Source: Prionace glauca (Eukaryota; Chordata; Chondrichthyes; Carcharhiniformes; Carcharhinidae). Taken from it: a DNA stretch of 64,000 bases. The stretch covers positions 39,419,603 through 39,483,602 of the forward strand of contig CM075760.1 of NCBI GenBank assembly GCA_037974335.1, given 5' to 3'. The notes under the pieces are model-generated. The model did no database searches, was not told where the DNA came from, and was given only the letters and a program-made list of their open reading frames with translations. Made by a program: the position numbers and the translations under genes. This document shows, one piece after another, positions 1 to 11,564 of the stretch (position 1 is the stretch's first letter; every line of letters starts with the position of its first letter).

Positions 1-770
1 AAAAAGACAGAGAGGGAAAAAAAGGACAGAGAGGGAAAAAAAGACAGAGAGGGAAAAAAAGACCAGAGAGGGAAAAAAAGACAGAGAGGGAAAAAAAAGA
101 CAGAGAGGGAAAAAAAAGACAGAGAGGGAAAAAAAAGACAGAGAGGGAAAAAAAGACCAGAGAGGGAAAAAAAGACAGAGAGGGAAAAAAAGACAGAGAG
201 GGAAAAAAAAGACAGAGAGGGAAAAAAAAGACAGAGAGGGAAAAAAAGACAGAGAGGGAAAAAAAGACAGAGAGGGAAAAAAAGACAGAGAGGGAAAAAA
301 AGACAGAGAGGGAAAAAAAGACAGAGAGGGAAAAAAAGACAGAGAGGGAAAAAAAGACAGAGAGGGAAAAAAAGACAGAGAGGGAAAAAAAGACAGAGAG
401 GGAAAAAAAGACCAGAGAGGGAAAAAAAGACAGAGAGGGAAAAAAAAGACAGGGAGGGAAAAAAAGACAGAGGGAAAAAAAGACAGAGAGGGAAGATTGA
501 GAGAGAAAAATAAAGATTGAGACAGAGAAATAAAGATTGAGAGAGAAAAATAAAGATTGAGAGAGAAAAATAAAGATTGAGAGAGAAAAATAAAGATTGA
601 GAGAGAAAAATAAAGATTGAGAGAGAAATAAAGATTGAGAGAGAAAAATAAAGATTGAGAGAGATTGAGAGAGAAAGATAGATTGAGAGAGAGGGAGAAA
701 GATAGATTGAGAGATCGAAAGATTGAGAGAGGGAGAGAAAGATTGAGAGAGGGAGAGAGAAAGACACAAA
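1..770. repeat. Purine-rich simple tandem repeats
   Basis: About 500 bp of a 16-18 bp unit (GAGAGGGAAAAAAAGACA with small length changes) passes into a roughly 21-bp unit (AAAGATTGAGAGAGAAAAAT) up to about 660. An AG-rich tail follows. Open frames crossing it are charged, repetitive peptides and are not genes. Confidence 0.95.
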
Positions 771-1702
771 GTGAAGAGGTTCATACTCACCATCGCACAT
801 CTTTTCCCTCGGTGATCTCTCCAACTCCTTCCATTCCCTCTCCCATGGTGTGGGAGACAGATCCTGGGCCAGAGGCTTTGTGCTGGGTAAAGGGGAGGGG
901 GGGTTAAAATCTCAGAGCTGGAACTCCATGCTGCACACACACTGACTCACTCACTCACACAGACACAGCTTACCTGATACTTACCCAGCCACATGGAGAC
1001 AGAGACAGAACAATGGAACCCCAGCCTTTTTATAACCTCCACACACACTGTCCACACCTCCCCAATCAAACCCCATCCAACCACATCTCCTACACCTCAC
1101 CTGGACACACCTCCTCCAGGTATGGCCCAGTCCAACACCAGCCTGTCTCTGAGTGTGTGGGGGGGTTGTGTGTGTGTGGGGGTTAGTGAGCACCAGGCAA
1201 ATGGTTTATTCCAAGGCTCTCTCCCTCCTCCACCCCCCCCTCCATCCCAGCTCCATATCACCAGCACTGGGAGCTGGGAGAAGGTGGATTTAAAGTAACT
1301 CTCAGCTCTGCACTGCCAGAGAGGCCAGGTCTGAATGTGGATTGTACAACTTGTTCACCCAGGGCTCCATCACCTACAGGTTTGCCCCCTTTACTGATTC
1401 CTGCAAACTTCCCTTTCCCTTCAGTTGCTTGAACCGAAACAATTTCTTGCAAAGTTATTTGTTGCCTCATTTACTAATTCCAGTCCTGAATTACAATGTA
1501 ATCTGTCTGTTGTCTGTCCGGGTGTCTGAATGTGTGTGTGTGTGTGCCCTGTGCTTAATGACTCACCACAGATCAGAGCTGCAAAAACCGGATTCTTTTT
1601 ATTTAAACATGACAAGCAGTGTCTGGGGGGGAGGGGAGGAGGGAAAGAATCAGAGTGAAGTTTCTGTCTGCTCACTGCTGTAAATGTGTCTTTAACCAGC
1701 AG
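771..1702. other. No recognised gene
   Basis: Mixed sequence with short CA/GT-rich tracts near 930-1000 and 1150-1180. No splice-site or domain pattern that I recognise and no clear repeat family. Confidence 0.5.
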
Positions 1703-1835
1703 CTCTGCAGACAGACAGATACAGGATTTGAAACTCTCTGTCAGCTGGACCCAGAAAGATGTCTGTGGCCTGAGAATTGGAACAAACCAGGTTGTCAGGA
1801 TACAGGAAAGCTGGAAGGGAAATATCAAGTCAAAT
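1703..1835. repeat. 133-bp direct duplicate, copy 1
   Basis: This block, starting CTCTGCAGACAGACAGATAC and ending CAAGTCAAAT, recurs almost unchanged at 2238-2370. The two copies flank a 30-bp minisatellite, so the array probably arose inside a local duplication. Confidence 0.85.
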
Positions 1836-1924
1836 ATCAGTCTAGGGGCTGTTCACAGGGAGGGAGCGGAAATTTACCAGGGCGAGGGCAGGAGAGGGAA
1901 CTTAGAGGGATTGGGTGCTGAGAC

Positions 1925-2237
1925 GGATGTTTAAAATCTGTGTTTAGAGTAGGGTACAGTTTAAAACCTCTGTTTAGAGTAGGGTACAGTTTAAAATCTG
2001 TGTTTAGTGTAGGGTACAGTTTAAAATCTGTGTTTAGTGTAGGATACAGTTTAAAAACGTTATTTAGTGTAGGGTACAGTTTAAAATCTCTGTTTAGTGT
2101 AGGATACAGTTTAAAAACGTTATTTAGTGTAGGGTACAGTTTAAAATCTCTGTTTAGTGTAGGGTACAGTCTAAAATCTCTGTTTAGTGTAGGGTACAGT
2201 TTAAAATCTGTATGTAGTGTAGGGTACAGTTTAAAAT
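1925..2237. repeat. 30-bp minisatellite
   Basis: About ten head-to-tail copies of a 30-bp unit (core GTAGGGTACAGTTTAAAATC) that vary at a few positions. The unit length is a multiple of three, which explains an open repetitive frame here. I do not regard that frame as a gene. Confidence 0.92.
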
Positions 2238-2370
2238 CTCTGCAGACAGACAGATACAGGATTTGAAACTCTCTGTCAGCTGGACCCAGAAAGATGTCTG
2301 TGGCCTGAGAATTGGAACAAACCAGGTTGTCAGGATACAGGAAAGCTGGAAGGGAAATATCAAGTCAAAT
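2238..2370. repeat. 133-bp direct duplicate, copy 2
   Basis: Near-identical to 1703-1835. See that entry. Confidence 0.85.
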
Positions 2371-2621
2371 AACTTAAAGTGCAAATGCATACATTGAGAA
2401 ATGAAACTTGAAGTGATCAGAGATCTGATCCAGGTGGGTTTCCTCTGCCTATTTTATAATCCTCGAGCAAAGCGATAGATAAACCTTGCTGTTTTCCCGG
2501 GTGAACTCCAGCTCTGCTTCCCTGCAGCAGTATCACAGCTCAAACTGAGACTTCCTCTGTCCCACTCTGTTCATCTCACAGTTACTGCTTTCTGAATGCT
2601 GAGATTCACTGCTCACAACAT

Positions 2622-3181
2622 TGAATACAGGAGTTGTACGAGACATTGGAATACTGTGCATTATTCTGCCCACTCTATTGTATATTAAACTAGAAAGAGT
2701 GCAGAAAAGCTTTGCCAGGATGCTCCCGGGACTTGATGGTTTGAGATTTAAGGAGTGATTGGATGGACTGAGGCTTTTCTGGAGCATTACAGGCTGAGGG
2801 GTTCTCTTATACAGGTCTACAAAATAATGTGGGGCATAGATCACTGGATAGTTAACATCTTTCCAACTGTAGGAGAGTCTAATTCTAGAGGACATTGCTT
2901 TAAGGTGAGAGAGGAGTGATGTAAAAGGGTCGGGATGGACATTTTTTATTCACACAGAGGGTGGTGAGTGTCTGGAACAAGCTGCCAGAGGGAATAGTAG
3001 AAGCGGGTACAATTTTGTCTTTTAAAAAGCGCTCAGAATGAGTAAGGTGGGTATGGAGAGATATGGACCAAACGTGGGCAATTGGGAATAGCTGACTTGT
3101 TAAAAAAGGGGCAGTATGGACATGTTGGGCCGAAAAACCTGCTTCCATGCTGTAAACCATTGTGACTTTATGACTCTATCT
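2622..3181 (+). mobile_element. CR1-like LINE 3' fragment (family B)
   Basis: Degenerate C-terminal coding region of a CR1-clade-type LINE. The characteristic 3' half is visible: LERVQKSFARMLPGLDGL-like text, then TQRVVSVWNKLPE-like text, then a tail with the TGTAAACC motif and CTTTATGACTCTAT repeats. Close relatives lie at 7.3, 25.4, 40.4 and 45.4 kb. It is 5' truncated with several frame breaks. Confidence 0.85.
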
Positions 3182-3924
3182 CATCTCCCTGATTCTCCCA
3201 GATACTGATTACTGGTCAGTCAGTCTCCTGTTTAAATGGATGAAGGAGATATCATTATGCTGGGTTGTACAAGGCGATTGGATAAATAACTTGTCAGAAA
3301 TTATTACTGATGTATGAAAACTGAACATAACTGATTTTTAAACTGATTGATAAGAAAATCTATAATTGATGTGTTACTGATTGTACAGTTAGATACAACG
3401 AGACGGTCCTGTTGCTGTATAACTAACAGATCATTTTAAATCTCTTCCCTTTAAAGATACTTGATTTTGTTTAAAAGCTGACTGTGGTCAATCTCAAATA
3501 AGCACCATGGGATGTGTATTACCCAGTGACTCGATTCCTTTTGTTGGTCAGTCAATGTTTGCAATTCAATGTTGTATACTTCAGAGATATTTCATTCAGA
3601 ATGTGGAGATATGTAATGAATAAAAATATATTACATTAAACATTGAGCAGCAAACAAGTACTGGGCAGAACTGATTGAAATTATTCAAAGGAAGATGAGA
3701 ATGATGCACTAGTGATTGAGCAGAAATCATTGCTCCTTAAATATTTACTGGGCTACCGCTTTTGAATGTTGAAGTTAATGATAAGTTGAGAAATCAGGTT
3801 GAAAGAAACGTTTTTTATCTTGTGTTAAGTGACATGGGCTCTCACTGTAACCATTAGGACCTGCAGCAACAGCGTGGAGTTGGACATTGTGGTCAGGTCA
3901 ATTGGTGGCGTTGTATTGCAAGCT
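3182..3924. other. AT-rich intergenic DNA
   Basis: No coding, RNA or repeat pattern recognised between the LINE fragment and the tRNA gene. Confidence 0.5.
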
Positions 3925-3997
3925 GTTTCTGTAGTGTAGTGGTTATCACATTCGCCTAACACGCGAAAGGTCCCTGGTTCGAAACCAGGCAGAAACA
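3925..3997 (+). tRNA. tRNA-Val (anticodon AAC)
   Basis: A 73-nt cloverleaf. The acceptor stem GTTTCTG (3925-3931) pairs with CAGAAAC (3990-3996), with discriminator A at 3997. The D-arm region is GTAGTGTAGTGGTTATCAC. The anticodon stem TTCGC/GCGAA encloses loop CTAACAC with anticodon AAC at 3958-3960. The T arm contains GGTTCGAAACC. The sequence closely matches vertebrate tRNA-Val(AAC) as I know it. No intron. No SINE body follows, so it looks like a true tRNA gene, although expression cannot be judged. Confidence 0.93.
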
Positions 3998-4642
3998 TTA
4001 GCTTATTTATTATGAGGTAGTTTTGCATGGTTTCAGTTTTTGCTGCACATATTCCGAATCTCGATGTTACAGCCATATTATCTTTGCTCTGACCTCGGCC
4101 ACAAGTGCTCTCAGCTAAATCATAAATGTTGTATTTTAAGAAGCAATGAGGAAATAAATGTGTGTATTTGGACACCGTGCACAAACCAGCAACTTGTTCA
4201 GTACACAACAGAACTTAATGGATTTATAAATGCAGACTAGCATAGTTAATTTCAATGTAAATATTGAAAAGAAATGCTGAGAAAACCAAAAGAAACCATC
4301 TGGCATTGAGTCTTTCGAAAGCATGTGTCTTTGTGCTTGGGATTTTAAACTGAAGAAAGCAGGCTGCAGAAAACAACTTTGTAACATTTGTGTCCAAAGC
4401 AGCAGCCGGAGTCCCAGCAGGAAATATTTAATCCTGTCGCTGAAAGAACATTAGCTAACCCAGGCTCCTAATTTCAAACTGATATAATTATCTTGTGGGA
4501 CTGCGTCATTACCGGCAAATGATGGCAGGAGGAAGAGATTTTGACCAATTCAATCCAGTGTGTGTGTTTAAACTGCACCGGGTTTGACATTGTAAAGGGA
4601 GAGAGAGGGTTGGCCTCGGCAGCGGCCGTGCCGATATTCAGA

Positions 4643-5075
4643 ATGTGTGTTTGGGATGATTTTTGATGGTAAGGATGATTTCCACAGTGTTCCATTCAAA
4701 CTAAAGTGTTACTTTTTTGTTAATGTCCAGTCTTGTCTTGTTCCTGAACACAGTGCAGATCAAAGTGCTGGAGATTCAGTTACTCAGTCCCGGCCATCAG
4801 TGAGCGTGAAAGAAAGTGAAGCCGTGACTATAAAGTGTATCTATAGCATTACAGAAGAAAGGTAGTATGTATATTGGTGCCTGCAGCAACCAGCGAAAGA
4901 GGCCCAGTTTGTTGTGTGGAGATGGCCTTGAGATATTCTGGAATGGAAAGGCTCGGCGTTAGGAAACCGTTTTGCTTCAGACCTCCAGCTGTCAGACTCC
5001 ACCACAATGTTACCCATCATGGGCCTGCAGCCGACCAACGCCGCTGTTTATTGCTGCGCCACGGGACTCACAATA
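4643..5075 (+). pseudogene. TCR V segment pseudogene (alpha/delta type, inverted)
   Basis: A TCR alpha/delta-like V in the orientation opposite to C-delta. A leader relic at 4643-4668 ends in a donor (GATG|GTAAGG) but is too short and out of frame. The V exon begins after CAG at 4758 and reads DQSAGDSVTQSRPSVSVKES. It keeps the first cysteine (IKCIYS), the VYW motif and the AVYCC end, followed by ATG. Two in-frame stops interrupt it, one before YVYW and one in framework 2. A weak heptamer CACAATA sits at 5069-5075, and 23 bp further the expected nonamer is not recognisable. It is a decayed germline V. The family is assigned by overall pattern only. Confidence 0.8.
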
Positions 5076-5107
5076 ATAGAAAATAATACTAAGTATTGTT
5101 TGGGTGA

Positions 5108-5624
5108 TTGTTGAGTGGAAAACTGAAAAAGATGTTTCCAGGCCCCCGCAAGTCGCATTATTTTCTCTTGCTACCAACAATGACAGACAGAGAAAGACGG
5201 CCGAGTCCATCCAGCCTGTTCGCAACAAATATGAAATAAATCTGAAGTGTAGTCGCTATTTTAATGTCGGGAAGAGCCGTCGTGAACAGAACAAGATTCC
5301 GCGTAACGTGATCATCTGCTGTAGCTTGTCGACGGAGGTGTAAATGTCTTGGAGAATTGGGTTGTTTTAGACCCCAGTGCAGTGAAGTGTTTATGATCCT
5401 CCAGGAAGGCCAGGCGAATCCTCTCTTTATACTTTATCTGAGCAATTCACTGCGGAGACGCTCGAACTCTAAGTGTAAGTGGCAGCTGGAATGTCTCTGG
5501 AGGGAGACCGGAACCCACAGTTTCCTGAATTAGACGCGATAGAATTCAGAAATGTAACAGTTAACACGGAACCGCAGATGGAACTTGAACTGGCGACACC
5601 ATCTGCGCCAGTTCTGTTTGATAA
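5108..5624. other. Intergenic DNA between V segments
   Basis: No gene or repeat family recognised between the inverted pseudo-V and the RSS of the next V. Confidence 0.5.
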
Positions 5625-5663
5625 GGTTTTTGTACAGCGATAGATGAGTTTTAAATCTCTGTG
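5625..5663 (-). promoter_or_regulatory. V recombination signal, 23-bp spacer
   Basis: On the minus strand: heptamer CACAGAG (5663-5657), a spacer of exactly 23 bp, and nonamer ACAAAAACC (5633-5625), a perfect consensus. This marks the 3' end of the V coding sequence and supports germline function. Confidence 0.92.
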
Positions 5664-6114
5664 TCGCTCAACGCACAGAAATAGACAGCGGTATCTTGGA
5701 TTTCTGCTCGAGTAAGCGTTAAAGGAAATTTATTTTCTGCATTTGTCTGATCGGCCTCGAATTTTCCCTTGGCAAAATCTGCGTCTCCTCTGCTGCTTCT
5801 GTCTCGGTGCAAAATAAAATGCGGAGCCTGGTCCGTATGCTGTCTGTACCAGTAAAGATCGGAATTGCTGTAACTTGTCGTGTAGCTGCAGTCCATTCTC
5901 ACTCTATCTCCTTCAGTAATATACAGTTCAGTCTGAGGTTGCGACACAGAATCTGCTTGAATCAGCCCTGAATAAAACACAAGGAAAGGTTTAACACAAC
6001 ACTGAGCTGCGGGTCCGTTACCAACACATTACTGCCAGCAGATAAGAATTTATGGTGTTACTTACCGAACACCAGCCACAATATAACCAGATGATAAAAA
6101 CAGAAAAGCCCCAT
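5664..6114 (-). CDS. TCR V segment, alpha/delta type, apparently functional
   Basis: A two-exon germline V. The leader exon 6114-6066 reads MGLFCFYHLVILWLVF plus one base and ends in a GTAAG donor. An upstream in-frame ATG exists, but the hydrophobic signal starts at this one. The V exon 5967-5664 follows TTTTATTCAG and is open for 100 codons. It has GLIQADSVSQ, first cysteine (residue 27, RMDCSY), LYWYRQ (W40), and a D-T-A-V-Y-F-C end with the second cysteine at 98, then ALS. The 23-bp-spacer RSS abuts it. Product: the antigen-binding V domain of a T-cell receptor chain after rearrangement. It lies past C-delta in the same orientation as C-delta, so it probably serves a J-C set further left. 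I cannot separate V-alpha from V-delta use. Confidence 0.9.
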
Positions 6115-6407
6115 TATTTCTTGGCCAGTGATTCCCTTGAGTCGCATGTTGGAGATATGGATATATTTGCTATTGTAATCCTTTAAATTAAGCGACTGTT
6201 GTACAGAAAGCATAAACAGAAGGAGACGAAGAGTCTTGGGAAATCGTTTACCAAGATAAACTAGCAATTGGATAACTGAATAGCAGCATGTTAATAAGAG
6301 TGCTCACTGGTCAGGTTACAGCCTCTCCAGCTCCTGTTCCACCATCTGACTGCGTCACTGCTCTGGGCGTGGTTTGTGTTTGAATTCAGCCCCGCCCCTT
6401 CCCTCCT

Positions 6408-6416
6408 CACGTCACT
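6408..6416 (-). promoter_or_regulatory. CRE-like element upstream of V
   Basis: AGTGACGTG on the minus strand lies about 295 bp upstream of the leader ATG of the V at 5664-6114. Another GTCAC motif occurs near 6354. CRE-like sites are known in TCR V promoters; its role here is an inference from one short motif. Confidence 0.3.
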
Positions 6417-7336
6417 CGTTCAGAAAATATAACAATTGGCCATATAATCTGTCATTGAACTTTATTATAGATGCAGAGAAAATGATGAATGAAAGAAATT
6501 GGCAGAGACGAAATGGTCTCGAAATAGAAGAAAAAATCGAGAGCGAGCAAGGCACAATTGAAAAGGAACGGATGTATTATGCAAACCGAGGAATAAATTA
6601 TGTGCTGATTTCCATAAGGTGCTATATATTTTTGTTTTGTTCTGTCTCTTCTCTAGTCATCGGCGATTATATTAAGGTCAGTATTTATTTTCCAGCGTGA
6701 ACCTCACATAAACACATTGTGGTCTCATCCTGAACCACATCAGTGTGAATGTTGAAGGTGTTATGCTCAATCATTAATGCGTCATTCTCCTCTTCTGTTG
6801 AATAATTTCAAACAGTTCTTTCCAGCATTTGTTCTTTATTCAACATTTATCATCTATACATTTAATTAACACATATGCCCTCCTTCCGAATTGAATATCT
6901 CTGAAATATACAGCATTGAAAGGCAAACATGACTGGCCAGCAAAAGAAATCGAGTCACCGGGTCATACACATCGCCTGGTGCTTATTTGAGAAAGGGCAC
7001 AGTCAGCTTTTAATCAAGATCAAACATGTTAAAAGGAAAGACATTTCAGAATAATCTGTTAATTATACTTGATCGCTCTTTATTCTGTGTGTGAAACATT
7101 CTGGCTCGTTCACCTACAGGAAGTCCAGCAGATCCCGCACTGATCCTTGATTTCCTCATCTGTCTGAGTGTTTCTTTTTCCCATTTCTTTATTATAAGAA
7201 CAATTTTTAATAGATGGTTCAGGAAAATTTGGGTCATTTCCTCTTGTTCAATTAGAGTTCCACTTGTGACTGTCTTCATGAGCACACAATACTATTAAAC
7301 ATGTTTCAGATTACCTTAATCACGTTTCAGCTTCAT
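6417..7336. other. AT-rich intergenic DNA
   Basis: No convincing gene. Short open frames here lack family features. Confidence 0.5.
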
Positions 7337-8196
7337 CTTGATCAATTGGGCCAGTGGGCTGATGAATGGCAGAAGATGTGTAATTCAGATAAATGCCAGC
7401 TGATACATTTTAGTTGATCGAACCAGGGCTGGATTTATTCAGTTAATGGTAGGGCATCCGGGAGATTTATAGAACAAACAGATCTGGGGGTACAGGTTCA
7501 TAGCTCCTTGAAAGTGGAATCACAGGTGGACAGATTCATGAAGAAGGCATTCAGCATACTTGGTTTCTTTGGCCAGAACATTGAATGCAGGAGTTGTACA
7601 AGACATTGGTAAGGCCATGCTTGGAATACTGTGTGCAATTCTGGTCAAACTATTATAGAAAGGGTATTATTCAACTAGAAAGAATGCTGAAACGATTTGC
7701 TAGGATGCTACCGGGTCTTGATGGTTTGAGCTATAAGGAGAGGCTGGATAGATTGGGATTTTGTTTTCACTGGGACGTAGGAGCGTTCGTGGTACCCTTT
7801 TCGCAGTCTATAAAATAATGAGGGGCATAGATCAGCTAGCTAGTTAATATCGTTTCCAAGAGTTGGGGAGTCTAAAACTAAAGGGCAAAGGTTTAAAGTG
7901 GGAGGGGAGAGATACAAAAGTGTCCAGAGGGCCAATTTCTTTTCACACAGAGGGTGTTGCGTATCTGGAACAAGCTGCCAAAGTAGTACAAGAGGAGGGA
8001 ACAATTTTGTCCTTCAAAAAGCGTTCAGACAGCTACATGGGTAAGATGGGTATAGAGGAATATGGGCCAAACGCGGGCAATTGGGACTAGGTTAGGGGTT
8101 AGTAAAAGGGGTGCCATAGACAAATTGGGCCGAAGAGCCGGTTTCCATGCTGTAAACCTCTATGGCTCTCTATGACTCTATGATTCTATGGTGATT
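7337..8196 (+). mobile_element. CR1-like LINE 3' part (family B)
   Basis: The C-terminal reverse-transcriptase region and the 3' end. It starts near LDQLGQWADEWQKMCNSDKC-like text, includes TLVRPCLEYCVQFWSNYYRK (from about 7597), ERMLKRFARMLPGLDGLSYK and a degraded FFTQRV..WNKLP block. It ends in TGTAAACCTCTATGG with CTCTATGACTCTATG repeats typical of CR1-type tails. It is 5' truncated and has several frame breaks. Confidence 0.9.
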
Positions 8197-9639
8197 AACA
8201 ATGTTAGTCTGCATCTATAAACTCGTTAAATTCTGCTGTGAATTGAACGAGTTGCGAATGTGTACAAATAATACAAATAATTCAATCCTGCCATTGCGTC
8301 CTGAAATACAGCATTTCTGATTTTCCTGAAGCATTTGACACAGAGGTGACACCAATGTAATATGGATGAAACACCAGATTAGTAAACTTTAGCAACTAGT
8401 GAATACATGCAGGCGTTGCTCAAGCTTAATTAAAAATTTTGAATATTGTTTCTGTCTAATTTCAAATCGCGCGAGAAGCGAACGCGACAACCATTACACT
8501 CCAGATACTTGGCGCCTGATAATCAATAAATGTCAGTGAATTCATAATGATCAGAGAGTGTGAGGATGCTGCAGCAAATATGAAATGGATAAGTGAAGTT
8601 AGCAACACCCATTGAAGGTTGCATTGGTTGGAAATGGATATTGTTCACCTGATATAAGGAGAGATGGACTTAGGGGCATAGGATTCACAGAATAATAGGG
8701 AGTGAAATGGACAGAAACACAATGGCAATGACAAGTCAGAGAGAGTGTTAGGGAGAGATACAGTGACAGAAGTAGATAGATAAAGGGGGAAGCAATGATT
8801 AAGATGGCAGAAGAAAGGCAGGTGAGGTATAAAATCAACAATATAATGTACAAGCTGATATGGGAAAAATTATCTTGAAATATCATTTAAATTTAACTGT
8901 GATTGTGGAGAACAAGATTACTGGTTTATTTAAGTAAATTTAAATTTGGGGCGCAGATCAGGGAAGTTGACAAATGTAACAGAGTCCAAAACAAATAAGG
9001 CAAATTATAAGGATGGTGCGATTTTCTCAATTAGTGATTTACAATGAAAATAATGAAAGTCCTCATTCCCTGTGCCGTGCAGTATACTGACTGCAGTGGT
9101 CAGGAATACGTGATGAATGGGCTCCCTCTGTGGTGATGACTGTTAAATTGTCTTATTTCTGGAGATTCAATATATTCATTATATCTCAAATTATGTGAAT
9201 GTCAAATCTTTCCTGATTTGTATTATTGTTAGTGTGATGTAACCTATAGATTCTAGGGGCTGGTGTGAAACTGAATGCGAGTTGTTCTCTGCACAGAGAA
9301 CTTTGAAATTTGCAGTTGAGTGCAATGAATTTGGGTTCTGCAAAAGTTCTCCAATTAAAAAATAAGTTTTTAATTCCAAACGGCGGTCGCAAACAACGGG
9401 TATATTCACATTATCATGACATTAATTGTATCGCAGCTCGATGTATTTCCATTCACTGGCTTCCAGCTCTCCACTGACTGGTAGAGCAAGACTGCAAAAG
9501 TGGTATGGTTGTCTTTTGAAAGAATAGTCGAGTCTGGTTCTGTGCTGGATCGGCCTGACAGATTGGACTCTGCAGTTTGTTCTCTCCACTGCTGCTGAGA
9601 ACAGTTAGGTGGTGGTTTCACCTGACGTTATCTTGGTTT

Positions 9640-9640
<1 letters not shown>
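8197..9640. other. Intergenic DNA, no gene recognised
   Basis: AT-rich sequence. The minus-strand frame near 8600-8886 is low-complexity hydrophobic text from a purine-rich stretch and is not a credible gene. Confidence 0.5.

Positions 9641-9691
<51 letters not shown>
9641..9691. repeat. (GT)n microsatellite
   Basis: An uninterrupted GT dinucleotide run of about 48 bp. Confidence 0.97.
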
Positions 9692-9693
<2 letters not shown>

Positions 9694-9761
9694 AGAGGCT
9701 GACAGCTCAGTTAACATCTGACCATTAAGCAATCCTCAAATGCATTACTCCAATATAAGCA

Positions 9762-9800
9762 GGTTTTTGCACGAAGGTGGGCCTTATTTCTATCATTGTG
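9762..9800 (-). promoter_or_regulatory. V recombination signal, 23-bp spacer
   Basis: Minus strand: heptamer CACAATG (9800-9794), 23-bp spacer, nonamer GCAAAAACC (9770-9762). It differs from the nonamer consensus at one base. Confidence 0.9.
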
Positions 9801-10262
9801 CGTCTGAACACGCAGTAGTAAGTGGCAGCATCAGCCAGGCTCAGGTCGAATATATTTAAACTGATGAATTTGTTCGAGGCCTGGAGGTCCACATAGAACG
9901 GACTTTTAAAAACATCTGCTTTATCTTCATAACCATCAGGATCTTTCCGCAGAATAAACACGGGCTGCGCGTCTGGAAATTGTCGGTACCAGTACAGCCT
10001 ATAGTCGCTCTCCGTGGTTTGATAGTTACAGGTTAGAGTCACGATCTCGCCTTCTGTCTTAACATCTGATGAGAGCGACTGGGTGACAGAATCTCCATGA
10101 ATCAGATCTGAAATTAACAAAATAGAAAATGTTCAGATGGGCCGATCATGAAAGAATGGTCTGGAACCAAGTTTGGGAAACGCGGCAAACGGTCAATGTA
10201 TTTTGCACATATTTACCTATCAGAAATGGTGCCCACATTATCCACACACCGAGCAGCCACAT
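9801..10262 (-). CDS. TCR V segment, alpha/delta type, apparently functional
   Basis: A two-exon V. The leader exon 10262-10217 reads MWLLGVWIMWAPFLI plus one base and ends in donor GTAAAT. The V exon 10107-9801 follows a TTAATTTCAG acceptor and is open for 101 codons. It has DLIHGDSVTQ, the first cysteine at residue 27 (LTCNY), LYWYRQ (W40), a long framework 3, ADAATYYC with the second cysteine at 99, then VFR. The RSS adjoins it directly. Phase 1 at the leader junction matches the other V genes here. After rearrangement it would supply the V domain of a TCR alpha or delta chain. It shares orientation with C-delta but lies beyond it, so its usual partner J-C is probably left of the window. 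Confidence 0.9.
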
Positions 10263-11159
10263 TGCCGTTGTCCACTCTGTAGAAGGGGAGCTGGGTGTTT
10301 GATTTCATCAAGTATAATCCTTACTCTCAGTCATTAGTTTCCTGTCTACAGATGTTCTCAGCGCTGTACCTTCTGCCCCCAGTGGTGCTGCGTAACACCC
10401 AAGTGGTGAGATAACAGACAGCAAACAGAGACATAAATGACAACAGCTGTTTCCTCCTTGTTATAGCTCTTTTATTGCGGGAAAGCTTCCAATTTTCCTT
10501 TTGTTCTACTATCCAACAATTGCAGTGCATTTTGCTCTCTCGTTCTTTCTAAAGTTTCATTCCAGACTGTGACCAGTCCCGGTATGACAAGGTCCTGATG
10601 TTAGTCCTAAAGTATCGTTCGATAATTTGGGAACTGGTCTACCCATCGAATATTTGTTACATAACTATAGGAATAGCAACATTGAAAACGATTAAGAATA
10701 TTTCAAAAAAAGAGATTGTTATCACTGTTAAAATTATGTTTCTACATTTCTCCCCTCAATCAGATTTTCTTCAATAAATACACTCGCTCCGATAATGAAT
10801 TTAATGCAATGTCCTTCTGCCCTCTCCTGTGGAAAAAGTGCATTACACTATATAACTTTGAAACAGCCTGTTTTACTTCTGATTCCAACAACTGCTGATC
10901 GTACATTCTCCTCAGGATGAAATATATTTTTAATTTCTCTTCTTTTTGAATGCGCCTGGTGATATTGAATCTGATTTTCATTGTTGCAAATCATTGATCA
11001 TGAGATGTTCCAACAATCTTTTCAGAGCGGATTATGGATATTGTGTCGCTCCATCTCTACCTTCAAGAGTTCAGGTAGAATTAGAAGGGATGACTTTAAA
11101 CTTTGAGGGATGACTTTACTAAACTTTGATCTCAAAATTTGGACTTAAAGTTTGTTATA
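10263..11159. other. Intergenic DNA
   Basis: No gene recognised. The V promoter should lie in the first few hundred bases, but no clear element was found. Confidence 0.45.
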
Positions 11160-11440
11160 CCCCAAAGTGACAGAGCATGAGCGAGATGTATATTCAGCAA
11201 GAGCCTGATGTCCTCGCGTCTGAGTCGCTGAAAGTAAACGTGCAGTTACAGCAGGCAGTAAAGAAGAAAAATGATTTGCTAACCTTCATAGCAAGAGGGT
11301 TTGAGTATAGGAATAGGGATGTTTTGCTGCAATTCTATCGGGCATTGTTAGGGCCATATCTGGAATATTGTGTGTAGCTTTGATGTCCTCATCCGAGAAC
11401 GGATGTCCTCGCTACAGAGGGATTGCAGAGAAGGTTTACC
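11160..11440 (+). mobile_element. CR1-like LINE fragment
   Basis: A degenerate piece of the reverse-transcriptase C-terminal part: SLKVNVQLQQAVKKKNDLLT, then FIARGFEYRNRDVLLQFYRA and LLGPYLEYCV. The text is equivalent to 13740-13890 of the adjacent larger LINE but diverged. Confidence 0.85.
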
Positions 11441-11564
11441 ATGCTGTTTCTTGGGATGTTAGTTTTGTCATTTCAGTAGAGAATAAATCATTTAGAATTA
11501 TATTTATTAGAGTTCAAAAGAGTGAGAGGAGTTCTCATAGAAACTAATCAAATTCCGGAGGATT

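Noticed and set aside
1925-2266. Repetitive 108-codon frame
   Set aside because: The 30-bp unit length keeps the frame open; no start context or signal.
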